From Nematostella vectensis (lineage: Eukaryota; Cnidaria; Anthozoa; Actiniaria; Edwardsiidae), in NCBI RefSeq assembly GCF_932526225.1, contig NC_064037.1, forward strand, positions 9,158,203-9,222,202: a stretch of DNA of 64,000 bases, read 5' to 3'. Positions within the stretch are counted from its first letter, which is position 1. Each line of letters opens with the position of its first letter. The notes beneath the pieces are model-generated. The model worked only from the letters and a program-made list of their open reading frames with translations, searched no databases and was not told where the DNA came from. Shown here piece after piece: positions 10,761-25,112 of the stretch. The translations under genes and the position numbers were made by a program.

Positions 10761-10907
10761 CAGGGGTGGGTCATGACCCCCCTATTCTCATATATTTGGG
10801 TTAAAAGTAACAAGAAGTATAAGGAAATCCACGGAAGAACAATAAATCGGGTTTCCCTTTCTTGAAGCCCGTGTCCCCCCCCCCTGGAATTTCTGGATCC
10901 GCCCCTG
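10761..10907. mobile_element. MITE-like repeat, copy 2 (GGGGCGGATC family)
   Basis: Starts CAGGGGTGGGTC and ends GGATCCGCCCCTG, inverted ends. Same family as 1912-2082, with internal deletions. It lies between the convergent 3' ends of two genes. Confidence 0.6.
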
Positions 10908-11070
10908 AAAGGATCATATTTCACAGATAGTTATACCAAAATAATCCCATGTCAAGGGGTACTCAAAGGACATATTTTCTATTACCTTTTTTCAACACTC
11001 TTACCTTCTAAAGATCATAGCTCACAGAGTTGAAACTCTATCAAAATAAACGTTACATCAGTGGTTTATC

Positions 11071-11795
11071 TCAGGGCATGTTGCCCATTCCTGCGTTACC
11101 TATTGTCAGCCCTCTTATCTTCGCCTTGTTAGCAATAGGCTCTTTCGCCACCGTGTCACGCAACACCGGAACTGGTCTCGCTTTACTCCCACTTCCGGGT
11201 ATCACCACGACACCGGCCTTGTTTGCATCCGGGATAGTACGTACCACGCCCTGTGCTGCCCCCGTATTTTTTACCACATTTGGTAGGCTCTTTACTACTC
11301 CGCTTTTTGGGGTATCAGCATTAACGGCTGCTATTTTAGATCCCTTGTTGCTAGGGGCATTGTTACTAGGGCGTGGTTTCATAATCTGGGCCCTGCTGTC
11401 TGTGATTTTTCTTGGAATAGCTGTCTTACGTGTACCAGCCTCGGTGTTCTTTTTCTTAATGTTCTTTATTCCCTCTATGATCATACGTTCGATTGTCTGC
11501 GCCTGGTCGTCAGTGAGTCCATTCTCAGCTACCGACTCCTCCCCACCCTGCGCCTCAGCCGAAGCTTTGATCAAGTTGTTGATTTTCTCAAGGGCTTTGA
11601 GTCCACCCATTCCTAGTCTTCCGATGTTGAGATCGGCGCCAGTGGCTTCCGGTTCCGGTTGCTCGTTTTTCTGTCCTTCATCTAGTTGTTTCAGGGCCTT
11701 GGCCACGCTCTCCTTGGCTTTCGCTTGTTGTTGAGGACGCTGTTCGTCGTCCTCGGATCGGTCTTGAGAAGGGGGTTCTATGTCATCTTCTGTAC
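11071..11795 (-). CDS. C-terminal low-complexity exon of lectin A
   Basis: The acceptor TGTATTTCAG precedes the frame at 11795 with the phase-1 match needed to join the donor at 16905. It encodes about 241 codons ending in GNAGMGNMP and TGA at 11073-11071. The N-terminal third is rich in Glu, Asp and Gln; a helical part follows (ALKQLDEGQ, LKALEKINNLIKASAEAQGG) and then a Pro/Lys/Val tail. No family recognised. It could instead belong to a separate gene whose exon 1 is hidden, but the phase match and orientation favour lectin A. RNA-seq reads spanning the satellite intron would decide. Confidence 0.6.
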
Positions 11796-14700
11796 CTGAA
11801 ATACAAGGAAATGTCATCAGAGCACACTATTAAGATTATTGTAGAATGCGTGGTCTACTAGATGGAATCCAACCGATATTAGCGTTTGGTCTAATACTAG
11901 GGTAATCTTACCGATATTAGCGTTTGGTCTAGTACTAGGGTAATCTTACCGGTATTAGCGTTTGGTCTAGTACTATTGGAATCCAACTGATATTAGCGTT
12001 TGGTCTAGTACTAGTGGAATCCAACTGATATTAGCGTTTGGTCTAGTACTAGGGTAATCTAACTGATATTAGCGTTTGGTCTAGTACTAGTGGAATCCAA
12101 CTGATATTAGCGTTTGGTCTAGTACTAGTGGAATACAACTGATATTAGCGTTTGGTCTAGTACTAGTGGAATCCAACTGATATTAGCGTTTGGTCTAGTA
12201 CTAGTGGAATCCAACTGATATTAGCGTTTGGTCTAGTACTAGTGGAATCCAACTGATATTAGCGTTTGGTCTAGTACTAGTGGAATCCAACTGATATTAG
12301 CGTTTGGTCTAGTACTAGGGTAATCTAACTGATATTAGCGTTTGGTCTAGTACTAGTGGAATCCAACTGATATTAGCGTTTGGTCTAGTACTAGTGGAAT
12401 CCAACTGATATTAGCGTTTAGTCTAGTACTAGTGGAATCTAACTGATATTAGCGTTTGTTCTAGTACTAGTGGAATCCAACTAATATTAGCGTTTGGTCT
12501 AGTACTAGTGGAATCCAACTGATATTAGCGTTTGGTCTAGTACTAGTGGAATCCAACTGATATTAGCGTTTGGTCTAGTACTAGTGGAATCCAACTGATA
12601 TTAGCGTTTGGACTAGTACTAGGGTAATCCAACTGATATTAGCGTTTGGTCTAGTACTAGTGGAATCCAACTGATATTAGCGTTTGGTCTAGTGCTAGTG
12701 GAATCCAACTGATTATAGCGTTTGGTCTAGTACTAGGGTAATCCAACTGATATTAGCGTTTGGTCTAGTACTAGTGGAATCCAACTGATATTAGCGTTTG
12801 GTCTAGTACTAGGGTAATCTTACCGATATTAGCGTTTGGTCTAGTACTAGTGGAATCTTACCGATATTAGCGTTTGGTCTAGTACTAGTGGAATCTAACT
12901 GATATTAGCGTTTGGTCTAGTACTAGTGGAATCCAACCGATATTAGCGTTTGGTCTAGTACTAGTGAAATCCAACCGATATTAGCGTTTAGTCTAGTACT
13001 AGTGGAATGTTACCGATATTAGCGTTTGGTCTAGTACTAGTGGAATCTAACTGATATTAGCGTTTGGTCTAGTACTAGTGGAATCCAACCGATATTAGCG
13101 TTTGGTCTAGTACTAGTGTAATCCAACTGATATTAGCGTTTGGTCTAGTACTAGTGGAATCCAACCGATATTAGCGTTTGGTCTAGTACTAGTGGAATCC
13201 GTCCAACCGATATTAGCGTTTGGTCTAGTACTAGTGGAATCCAACCGATATTAGCGTTTGGTCTAGTACTAGTGGAATCCAACTGATATTAGCGTTTGGT
13301 CTAGTACTAGTGGAATCCAACCGATATTAGCGTTTGGTCTAGTACTAGTGGAATCCAACCGATATTAGCGTTTGGTCTAGTACTAGTGGAATCCAACCGA
13401 TATTAGCGTTTGGTCTAGTACTAGGGTAATCCAACCGATTATTAGCGTTTGGTCTAGTACTAGTGGAATCCAACTGATATTAGCGTTTGGTCTAGTACTA
13501 GTGTAATCCAACTGATATTAGCGTTTGGTTTAGTACTAGGGTAATCTTACTGATATTAGCGTTTGGTCTAGTACTAGTGGAATCCAACCGATATTAGCGT
13601 TTGGTCTAGTACTAGTGTAATCCAACTGATATTAGCGTTTGGTCTAGTACTAGTGGAATCCAACCGATATTAGCGTTTGGTCTAGTACTAGTGGAATCCG
13701 TCCAACCGATATTAGCGTTTGGTCTAGTACTAGTGGAATCCAACCGATATTAGCGTTTGGTCTAGTACTAGTGGAATCCAACTGATATTAGCGTTTGGTC
13801 TAGTACTAGTGGAATCCAACCGATATTAGCGTTTGGTCTAGTACTAGTGGAATCCAACCGATATTAGCGTTTGGTCTAGTACTAGTGGAATCCAACCGAT
13901 ATTAGCGTTTGGTCTAGTACTAGGGTAATCCAACCGATTATTAGCGTTTGGTCTAGTACTAGTGGAATCCAACTGATATTAGCGTTTGGTCTAGTACTAG
14001 TGTAATCCAACTGATATTAGCGTTTGGTTTAGTACTAGTGGAATCCAACCGATATTAGCGTTTGGTCTAGTACTAGTGGAATCCAACCGATATTAGCGTT
14101 TGGTCTAGTACTAGTGGAATCCAACCGATATTAGCGTTTGGTGTAGTACTAGTGGAATCCAACTGATATTAGCGTTTGGTCTAGTACTAGTGGAATCCAA
14201 CCGATATTAGCGTTTGGTCTAGTACTAGTGGAATCCAACCGATATTAGCGTTTGGTCTAGTACTAGTGGAATCCAACCGATATTAGCGTTTGGTCTAGTA
14301 CTAGTGGAATCCAACTGATATTAGCGTTTGGTCTAGTACTAGTGGAATCCAACTGATATTAGCGTTTGGTCTAGTACTAGTGGAATCCAACTGATATTAG
14401 CGTTTGGTCTAGTACTAGGGTAATCTAACTGATATTAGCGTTTGGTCTAGTACTAGTGGAATCCAACTGATATTAGCGTTTGGTCTAGTACTAGTGGAAT
14501 CCAACTGATATTAGCGTTTGGTCTAGTACTAGTGGAATCCAACTGATTATAGCGTTTGGTCTAGTACTAGGGTAATCCAACTGATATTAGCGTTTGGTCT
14601 AGTACTAGTGGAATCCAACTGATATTAGCGTTTGGTCTAGTACTAGGGTAATCTTACCGATATTAGCGTTTGTTCTAGTACTAGTGGAATCTTACCGATA

Positions 14701-17700
14701 TTAGCGTTTGGTCTAGTACTAGTGGAATCTAACTGATATTAGCGTTTGGTCTAGTACTAGTGGAATCCAACCGATATTAGCGTTTGGTCTAGTACTAGTG
14801 AAATCCAACCGATATTAGCGTTTGGTCTAGTACTAGTGGAATCCAACTGATATTAGCGTTTGGTCTAGTACTAGTGGAATCCAACCGATATTAGCGTTTG
14901 GTCTAGTACTAGTGGAATCCAACCGATATTAGCGTTTGGTCTAGTACTAGTGGAATCCAACCGATATTAGCGTTTGGTGTAGTACTAGTGGAATCCAACT
15001 GATATTAGCGTTTGGTCTAGTACTAGTGGAATCCAACCGATATTAGCGTTTGGTCTAGTACTAGTGGAATCCAACCGATATTAGCGTTTGGTCTAGTACT
15101 AGTGGAATCCAACCGATATTAGCGTTTGGTCTAGTACTAGGGTAATCCAACCGATTATTAGCGTTTGGTCTAGTACTAGTGGAATCCAACTGATATTAGC
15201 GTTTGGTCTAGTACTAGTGTAATCCAACTGATATTAGCGTTTGGTCTAGTACTAGTGGAATCTTACTGATATTAGCGTTTGGTCTAGTACTAGTGGAATC
15301 CAACTGATATTAGCGTTTGGTCTAGTACTAGTGGAATCCAACTGATATTAGCGTTTGGTCTAGTACTAGTGGAATCTTACTGATATTAGCGTTTGGTCTA
15401 GTACTAGTGGAATCCAACCGATATTAGCGTTTGGTGTAGTACTAGTGGAATCCAACTGATATTAGCGTTTGGTCTAGTACTAGTGTAATCCAACTGATAT
15501 TAGCGTTTGGTCTAGTACTAGTGGAATCTTACTGATATTAGCGTTTGGTCTAGTACTAGTGGAATCCAACCGATATTAGCGTTTGGTGTAGTACTAGTGG
15601 AATCCAACTGATATTAGCGTTTGGTCTAGTACTAGTGGAATCCAACCGATATTAGCGTTTGGTCTAGTACTAGTGGAATCCAACCGATATTAGCGTTTGG
15701 TCTAGTACTAGTGGAATCCAACCGATATTAGCGTTTGGTCTAGTACTAGTGGAATCCAACCGATATTAGCGTTTGGTCTAGTACTAGTGGAATCCAACTG
15801 ATATTAGCGTTTGGTCTAGTACTAGTGTAATCCAACTGATATTAGCGTTTGGTCTAGTACTAGTGGAATCCAACTGATATTAGCGTTTGGTCTAGTACTA
15901 GTGGAATCCAACTGATATTAGCGTTTGGTCTAGTACTAGTGGAATCCAACCGATATTAGCGTTTGGTCTAGTACTAGTGGAATCCAACCGATATTAGCGT
16001 TTGATCTAGTACTAGGGTAATCCAACCGATATTAGCGTTTGGTCTAGTACTAGTGGAATCTTACTGATATTAGCGTTTGGTCTAGTACTAGTGGAATCTT
16101 ACTGATATTAGCGTTTGGTCTAGTACTAGTGGAATCCAACTGATATTAGCGTTTGGTCTAGTACTAGTGTAATCCAACTGATATTAGCGTTTGGTCTAGT
16201 ACTAGTGGAATCCAACCGATATTAGCGTTTGGTCTAGTACTAGTGGAATCCAACCGATATTAGCGTTTGATCTAGTACTAGGGTAATCCAACCGATATTA
16301 GCGTTTGGTCTAGTACTAGTGGAATCCAACTGATATTAGCGTTTGGTCTAGTACTAGTGGAATCTAACTGATATTAGCGTTTGGTCTAGTACTAGTGGAA
16401 TCTAACTGATATTAGCGTTTGGTCTAGTACTAGGGTAATCTTACTGATATTAGCGTTTGGTCTAGTACTAGTGGAATCCAACTGATATTAGCGTTTGGTC
16501 TAGTACTAGTGGAACCCAACTAATATTAGCGTTTGATCTAGTACTAGTGTAATCCAACTGATATTAGCGTTTGGTCTAGTACTAGTGGAACCCAACTGAT
16601 ATTAGCGTTTGGTCTAGTACTAGGGTAATCTTACTGATATTAGCGTTTGGTCTAGTACTAGGGTAATCTTACTGATATTAGCGTTTGGTCTAGTACTAGT
16701 GTAATCCAACTGATATTAGCGTTTGGTCTAGTACTAGGGTAATCTTACTGATATTAGCGTTTGGTCTAGTACTAGTGGAATCCAACTGATATTAGCGTTT
16801 GGTCTAGTACTAGTGTAATCCAACTGATATTAGCGTTTGGTCTAGTACTAGTGGAATCCAACTGATATTAGCGTTTGGTCTAGTACTAGTGTAATAAATC
16901 TTACCGATGTTAGCGTGCGGTCTACAACTGTAATTGATGATCAAGTACTTAGTGACGCCAGGGCAGTTCTCAGCTCCGTTTTGAACCTGTTCTGCTGAGG
17001 CGTGCACCTCACAACGACCAAGCCCATCACATGACTTCTTGACAATACCAAGACTCTCTGGGGCTCCGGTGCATGTCGTCTGACCGTTTTCCGCTGGACA
17101 GACTACGGTGGACTGCCGTCCCCAAAACACGGAGTTGACCCCAATCTTCCACATCGCCGGGCACCACAGGGTTGAATTCTCCGAATCGCACAGTACAACT
17201 TCTTTAGCGTCCGGTACACAGGTATAGTTAACGATGAGGTACTTGTTGACCCCGGGACAATGGGACGTCCGGGGGTTTTGGAGAATTGCATGGCGCGCTT
17301 CGAGTTCACAGGACTCTTTGCCCTCGCATCTGGCCTTGACGATACCTGAAGATCGATAATCAGTCAACATCAGATACATAAATGATTATGAGTATTTTTT
17401 TTACTGCTTAAATACCACGGAACACAGGGGCATTTGAGCAGTGTCCAGGCGCGTACCCCGGTACCCGGTATTGAAGGGGGTTGCGCAGTCAAAATCGTTT
17501 TGGCCGCCAAGAGGGGATGCGCGCGCACCCTGCGCAACCGCATGTGTACACGTCTAGTAAAAAAGTATAAATGACCCCAAAAAGATCAGCTTTTCTCAGT
17601 TATTTTTAAATAAGTAAGTATTTAAAAATACTTAGAAATCGGAAAATATGGGAGAGTTTCCCCCTACCTTCACTGCCCTCCAGAACTCACTGACTCGAGT

Positions 17701-19177
17701 ATCCAAGGCAAGCAGAAAAATGGCTTTCGGTTATCCGATTTATTTAGGGTACAAATTATACGAAATAACTAAGAAGAAACCAGAATCAACAGAAAATCGT
17801 ATTTAACGGGGGTCCAAGGTATCGGTATGTAATCGCTGTTTTTGTCATACCTTGTGTTTCGGGTGAAGTGAAGCAATTGAGCTCAGTATCCCCATCGTCT
17901 GACGGGCAAATACTTGCCGATCGTCTTCCCCAGAAAACACCCGTGATGGCGATATTGGAGCCTGGGTACGAACAGCTTAGTGGCTTCTTTTGAGTTGTAC
18001 ATATTGTAACGTCTTTTGCTGTAATGCAACAACAGAAACGAATTATTATTGTTGTTGTTGTTTTATGTTTTATTGAGACGGAAGTTAAAAAAACACAGTG
18101 TGTTTGAAACAGTCCGGAGCTATCACGACACCATCGCGACCGTCTCGTCACCATCACGACAGCATCATAACCTCACGACACCATCACGACCCCGTTACGA
18201 TACCATCACGACTCTTTCACGAGCCTGTCATGACTATATAACGAGAACGTCACGACACCATCATGGTAAAATTACGACACATTCTGGCACCACCATAACA
18301 ACGTCACGAATTCTATCATCAGATCATAACACCATTAAGAGACACTCCCTACACCATAACGACACACTCCCGACACCATTGCGACAAACTCCCGACACAC
18401 TCCCGACACCATTACAACTCACTCCCGACACCACTACGACACACTCCCGACACCATTACGACACACTCCCGACACCGTTACGACACACTCCCGACACCAC
18501 TGCGAAAAACTCCCGACACACTCCCGACACCATTACAACTCACTCCCGACACCACACGACAGCACCACGATATCATTACGACACCTCCACGGTTTCATTA
18601 CGACACCATAATGGCACCATTAGGAAACCGACACGTGCCACATCTTTAGATAGCGACAAATCCTTACGCCCTTTATGATGTCAAGATTCTGTTACTCATA
18701 TTGTAAGCCAAGGTAAAACCACTTTAAAAGCCAGTCTCTTTTGAACACACCTGCTTCTAAGTCGATTTGGCTGAGCCCAGTCCCCCCATCTGAGCTTGGT
18801 ATGTTACCTATCAAACAACTTCACGTTATTAGTAACAAATCAGAGAGGGGACGTCTCTTATAGGTTATAAATATCGGCAAAACAATAAAAAAGGAAGCTC
18901 GCGCAACTTGGTTTGTCTTTTGACACACGTACTAATGTTATCCTACGGAAGATTCTTATGTTATTTTTACAGTAAGTAAATCGACATCACAAAGATTTGT
19001 TAATGAATATGATAGAAGTTTTGATAGCTTGTTTACAAATAAATCAAGGTAGATAGGAATGGCTATCGTAAACAAATGATCAAAAGAAAATCGTCAATAT
19101 TTCGTTGCGTTACCTTGACATAAACCCAAGTGAACCAAGACGGAAACACATGACCATAGAGCGATCAAGAGCGCCAT
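11071..19177 (-). CDS. Secreted SUEL/Gal_Lectin-domain protein A, complete, 4 exons
   Basis: Exons on the minus strand: 19177-19114 (signal peptide), 18018-17851, 17345-16905 and 11795-11071 (stop). All introns are phase 1 and the sum is 1,398 bases, 465 residues. Residues 1-21 (MALLIALWSCVSVLVHLGLCQ) form a signal peptide. Residues about 22-115 and 120-220 are two SUEL (galactose/rhamnose-binding) lectin domains, with the usual Cys pattern and motifs ITGVFWGRR, VNSVFWGRQ, YLIVNYTC and YLIINYSC. The C-terminal exon adds about 240 low-complexity residues, first acidic (EDDIEPPSQDRSEDDEQ) then Pro/Lys/Ser-rich and unrecognised. SUEL lectins act in immunity, egg and mucus biology; this one is inferred to be secreted. 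The last intron holds the 38-bp satellite. A tandem paralogue lies upstream at 21623-24124. An acceptor-like TTTCTAG just before the ATG suggests a 5' UTR intron. Confidence 0.8.
11850..16900. repeat. 38-bp satellite array, about 130 copies, inside an intron of lectin A
   Basis: The monomer is GATATTAGCGTTTGGTCTAG followed by TACTAGTGGAATCCAACT, 38 bp. Variants alternate at GTGG/GGTA/GTGTA and at CCAACT/CCAACC/CTTACT/CTAACT. CTAGTACTAG in each unit is a perfect palindrome. Longer-period structure is visible: marked units (a CGTC insertion near 13200 and 13698, a GATTATT variant near 13437 and 13935) recur about 500 bp apart, and a block near 12640-13000 resembles one near 14470-14820, as expected from unequal exchange. 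The array fills most of the intron 16904-11796. Its monomer matches the adjacent exon end and splice donor (see findings). Confidence 0.95.
16905..17345 (-). CDS. Lectin A exon: second half of SUEL domain 1 plus SUEL domain 2
   Basis: Begins after TCTTCAG at 17346 and ends at ATCG|GTAAGA (16905), phase 1-1, 441 bases. It contains GIVKARCEGKESCELEARH, YLIVNYTCVP, then VVLCDSENSTLWCPAMWKIG, SVFWGRQSTVVCP and YLIINYSCRP. If the donor at 16904 is ignored, the frame runs about 30 codons into the satellite before a stop, so a truncated isoform with a satellite-encoded tail is conceivable. Confidence 0.85.
17346..17850 (-). other. Intron splitting SUEL domain 1 of lectin A
   Basis: Phase-1 intron inside the first lectin domain after SPETQG. 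The paralogue at 21623-24124 has no intron here. 17420-17530 contains GC-rich text (GGCGCGTACCC, GCCGCCAAGAGGGG) resembling scattered MITE debris. Nothing else recognised. Confidence 0.6.
17851..18018 (-). CDS. Lectin A exon: first half of SUEL domain 1
   Basis: The acceptor TGCATTACAG and donor CAAG|GTATGA bound 168 bases, phase 1-1. It reads KDVTICTTQKKPLSC, PGSNIAITGVFWGRRSASIC and PSDDGDTELNCFTSPETQ. It aligns by eye, with roughly two thirds identity, to the start of domain 1 in the neighbouring lectin gene. Confidence 0.85.
18128..18620. repeat. Degenerate CGACACCATTA-type tandem repeat in lectin A intron 1
   Basis: Plus-strand text built of CGACACCATTACGACACACTC-like phrases (CACCATCACGAC, ACACTCCCGACACCATTACG) over about 0.5 kb. 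The short units vary in length (about 10-12 bp, with longer 22-45 bp blocks). It lies in the first intron of lectin A. The reading frame it opens on the plus strand (PTPLRHTPD repeats) is a by-product. Confidence 0.75.
19114..19177 (-). CDS. Signal-peptide exon of lectin A
   Basis: ATG at 19177; 21 codons (MALLIALWSCVSVLVHLGLCQ) and one base before the donor AAG|GTAACG. There is a hydrophobic core and a small residue before Gln, so cleavage is likely near the exon end. Phase 1 fits the next exon. Confidence 0.75.
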
Positions 19178-19199
19178 TCCATCCACGATACTCTAGAAA

Positions 19200-21620
19200 C
19201 AAATACAAAAAATGCTATGATCGCGTATAGTCTTACAGCCTAGACTTGATTGCTGTGTTATAAGCCGCTTTGTAAATTAGCTGGTACTATGAGTTGTGGA
19301 TCTTTTGTTAGACGCTTGTGGTAAGCGGGTACCAACACGGAGAATAGTAGGGTCTCAAGACTGTATCAAAGGCTGGGGATAGGTCGATTATGATTGCTGT
19401 AGTTATGTCTAGATACCAAACGTAAAACCAAATGGAAGTAATAAAAAAAAAATTAAATGATGAAATTGTACCAGAGAAAATTAACAGCCACATTAAGTTC
19501 AAATGTAAATACATATTTGTTTTAATTTTTTAAGAATCTTTAAGAATCTGTTAAGAATCTGTAAAATTGTACATAAAATTGGCAATTGTCGGCTAAGCGT
19601 TTAAAGACCGAGAATGTTGGTATCAGGAAAAATAGCGCTGTGGAAAATAACATGTAGAAAATGAAATATGGGAAATTTCCGCCAACACAGATAGATTCCA
19701 TATTAGGATAATGATACGCAAAGTGTTGAGGGTAGTCAAGGTTGCCCTTTTTAACACATCTAGTGTATAGCCTTGGACTAAGGCTTAGTTCAAACGTCGT
19801 ATCATCCATGAGCCGTATTTAATACAAATGCATGCAAATGAATCAAGTTGATTGTTTCATCTTCATATGCATTTGCATTAGAAATAGTGAAGTCAACCTT
19901 CGAACATAAATTGACCGACCTCGTAGTTATAGCGTGGCGACCGATGGCATGGTCTGTTTGTGAAACTAGAAGCGCTCTTTTCACACGTAGCCAAAAAGGC
20001 CTCTGAGGCGCGTACCCAGGATTAGCTGAGGCGCAGTTATAGGCATCATAAGGTAAAAGCATAGTATTTGAAGATTCCTTACTGTCGAATCCGTTGTTTC
20101 GCGACGCCGCATTTTCAAAACCTAAGCCAATCAGATTCTTGCCATCTCTCGCCTAGTGTAGTTGCCTGGCTTTCTGTCGCGACACTGTCTGGTTTTTGTC
20201 CAGAGGATAGCCAGGGAAGTGCACAAAGCTAGACTCTGATTGGCTCAGAATGGTTCTACTGACGAAACAGAAAACCAAAACAAATCGTGTTTTTAAAACG
20301 CAGGTCGCGATAAAACGGATTCGACAGTAATAAGAAATTGCCCGCTTTTTGGTCGCCAAGGGGGGGGGGGGGGGGTCTGCACACCCGCCCTGTGTTGGCG
20401 CCCGGGCCTTGTACGACCACTGACTTTAGACATTTTACTGGAACGACCATTAAACGACCATTGATCAAACTGACTAGTCATTTTCCGGCCAATGTGGAAC
20501 TTATTGAAAATCAGTAAATAAACTGGAAAAACGGGCACTCGATATTATTAAGCAATTACAGCAGTAAAACATCGAAAAATTTATTAGATAAATACTTCAC
20601 CGGATTCTGCTAATAAGCAATCACAAATGATCACGGTTACTGACACAAATTTGCTTTTTCTTTAAATATGCGGTGTGTATCAATTGTGTTAAGTTGTTGT
20701 ATCTTTATTATTTTTCTCCTATTTTCTTCGGTAAAGCTAAGAAAAATGCTCACTCACTGTTTAAAGATTTTACTTTTTTTTGTCACATACTAAAAACACT
20801 AAAAAACGAAATTATTGTTTTGACTATGAAAAAAATAAATAACAACAATAAAAAATATCCTGCTATGCATTTAACGACCATTGAATAACTGTTGACCCTA
20901 CTGTAAAACCAATAGTCCAATAGTTAATTAAAAAAAAACACAAAATAGTAGGCAAAAGGACAAGCGATCAGACGACTGACGTAATCCGCAGTTCTTCACA
21001 AGGCAAACATAACTTTTCTTACCTTGGAGTTCGCCCCTAATCTTGCTTTGCTTTTATGGTTAACTGGATTTGAATCTAAACGCTTTCAAAGCATATGTTT
21101 CGGGCGCGGTAATGCAACCTAATCTCCGTTACAGATTTGTATTGTTTTGAATCTAAGGATCGCTAGGTAGCCACGGGTAGCAGGTTTGCTTCGCTTAACA
21201 CTGTCTTGGTATTAGTTCCGCTTGTCAAAAAATCAACAATGGGAGCATCTCATGACGACTGGTGCGAAGCAGTCATATTTACCTTGAATCTTAAGCCTTT
21301 TCGCGCAGCGTATGCTCTTGTGTTCCTTAAAACTCGTAGCAAAAGATTGTCCGAGTTTTTTTTATGATCTAATAGCTAAACGAAAAGGGGAAGACAATAG
21401 TATGTGACGTCATGGGTCTTTTTTGGATTATCAAGAGCTAAGAGAAGATTGAATGCAAGAATTGAATGAAAGAGTAAACGGCAAAAAAAAAGAAGAGATA
21501 AAAGTTACACAGCATATTTATGTACACATTTATTCACAGGAGTACACTTCGCTTAAATCTCCTGCTCTACGTTTCTTGTAATTATAAACTACTAATCGTT
21601 CATTTACCGGTCTTCTATAT
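19200..21620. other. Intergenic region between the two lectin genes
   Basis: No coding gene recognised. It contains a MITE at 20078-20333, a poly-G tract at about 20358-20374 and repeated ACGACCATTGA / ACGACCATTAA phrases near 20440-20465 and 20873 that may mark another small element. The promoter of lectin A must lie in its left part; I cannot point to a convincing TATA box. Confidence 0.4.
20078..20333. mobile_element. MITE with about 35-bp imperfect inverted ends
   Basis: The left end reads CTTACTGTCGAATCCGTT; the right end is its inverse, AACGGATTCGACAGTAATAAG, followed inwards by matching GCGACG/GGTCGC text. Inside, TAGCCAGGGAAGTGCAC and two GATTGGCT-type segments are also arranged in inverted fashion. 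No ORF. Typical of a short non-autonomous DNA transposon. Confidence 0.65.
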
Positions 21621-21622
21621 GT

Positions 21623-24124
<2,502 letters not shown>

Positions 24125-25112
24125 GGTTCTCGATGTCTCTGTTGAAAATCAGGTCGTGCGTGTCGAATAAAATACTACTCTTCAGGTTGCTGCAAAAAAA
24201 AACACACATAATTGGCATTTGGTCACGCAAACCTTTTAGCAGAGCGACAGTTTTCGACAACAGTATAACATAAGAACTATGATTTTAATTTTTTTTATCT
24301 TACATTGACCTTTGTAAATATTATGGTTTTATGGATCACATGGAATATGGTTTTATGGAATGGACTTCCCCAAGTATACAAAAAAATGTGCGCTTTTTCT
24401 ATTTCTCTAAAAGCCTACCAGCCATAACAAAGATTTTTTTTCCAGGTTACAAAATTTTCATAACATATTAAACAAAACAAAGGTTAAACAAAACATTTCA
24501 CTAAACAGCTTACCAAGATTCAAAAAAGCTTGCATCACATGAGAACCTATTCTCTTATACAAGGGGTGAACACTCTGTTCACTGTCATTTCTCTTTCAAA
24601 GCGTACATTTTCATTTCCGAGCGTACGCGCGATTTCTTTGGTGATATTCCTTATGCAAGATTAATAAGCCGGCGATGGTTTCGAGTGTCCTTTTTGCTTG
24701 TGAGCAGGTACTGTTAACGTGTAAATTTTTGCGCTACATTAATTTTCGCGCTGAATTATTTTCACGAGAATTTAAAACAAAGTAGGCGTTTAGATAATGA
24801 TTGAAATACAGCAAAACCTTCTAATGCGCAAAAATATAACCTTCAAAAGCCGGTACTCTGTAGCTTTGAGTCTAAATCTCTTAGATGGCGCAAAGAAACG
24901 GCGAGGCGCGCTGAGAAAGAGCCTGCAACGAGCCCCCACTTTTTGCGTATTCAGCGTTCAAAAAAAATATTTTTTTTCTTTGGTCGAGAAACCATTAAAA
25001 ATCGTTTGCTATTTTAATTCAAATAATCGAACATAATTGAAATAAGGAGTTGAAACATTCTTATAATATCGCGGCTACTAATAGATGAAATGTAGTTCCA
25101 CCGTAGGCATCC
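24125..25112. other. Region upstream of lectin B, no gene seen
   Basis: AT-rich non-coding sequence. It presumably contains the promoter and possibly a 5' UTR exon of lectin B: on the minus strand an acceptor-like TTTTCAACAG occurs shortly before the ATG at 24124. No coding segment or repeat family recognised. Confidence 0.4.

Noticed and set aside
18049-18678. 209-codon His/Thr/Pro-rich plus-strand frame
   Set aside because: Created by the degenerate CGACACCATTA repeat in an intron of lectin A, antisense to the gene.
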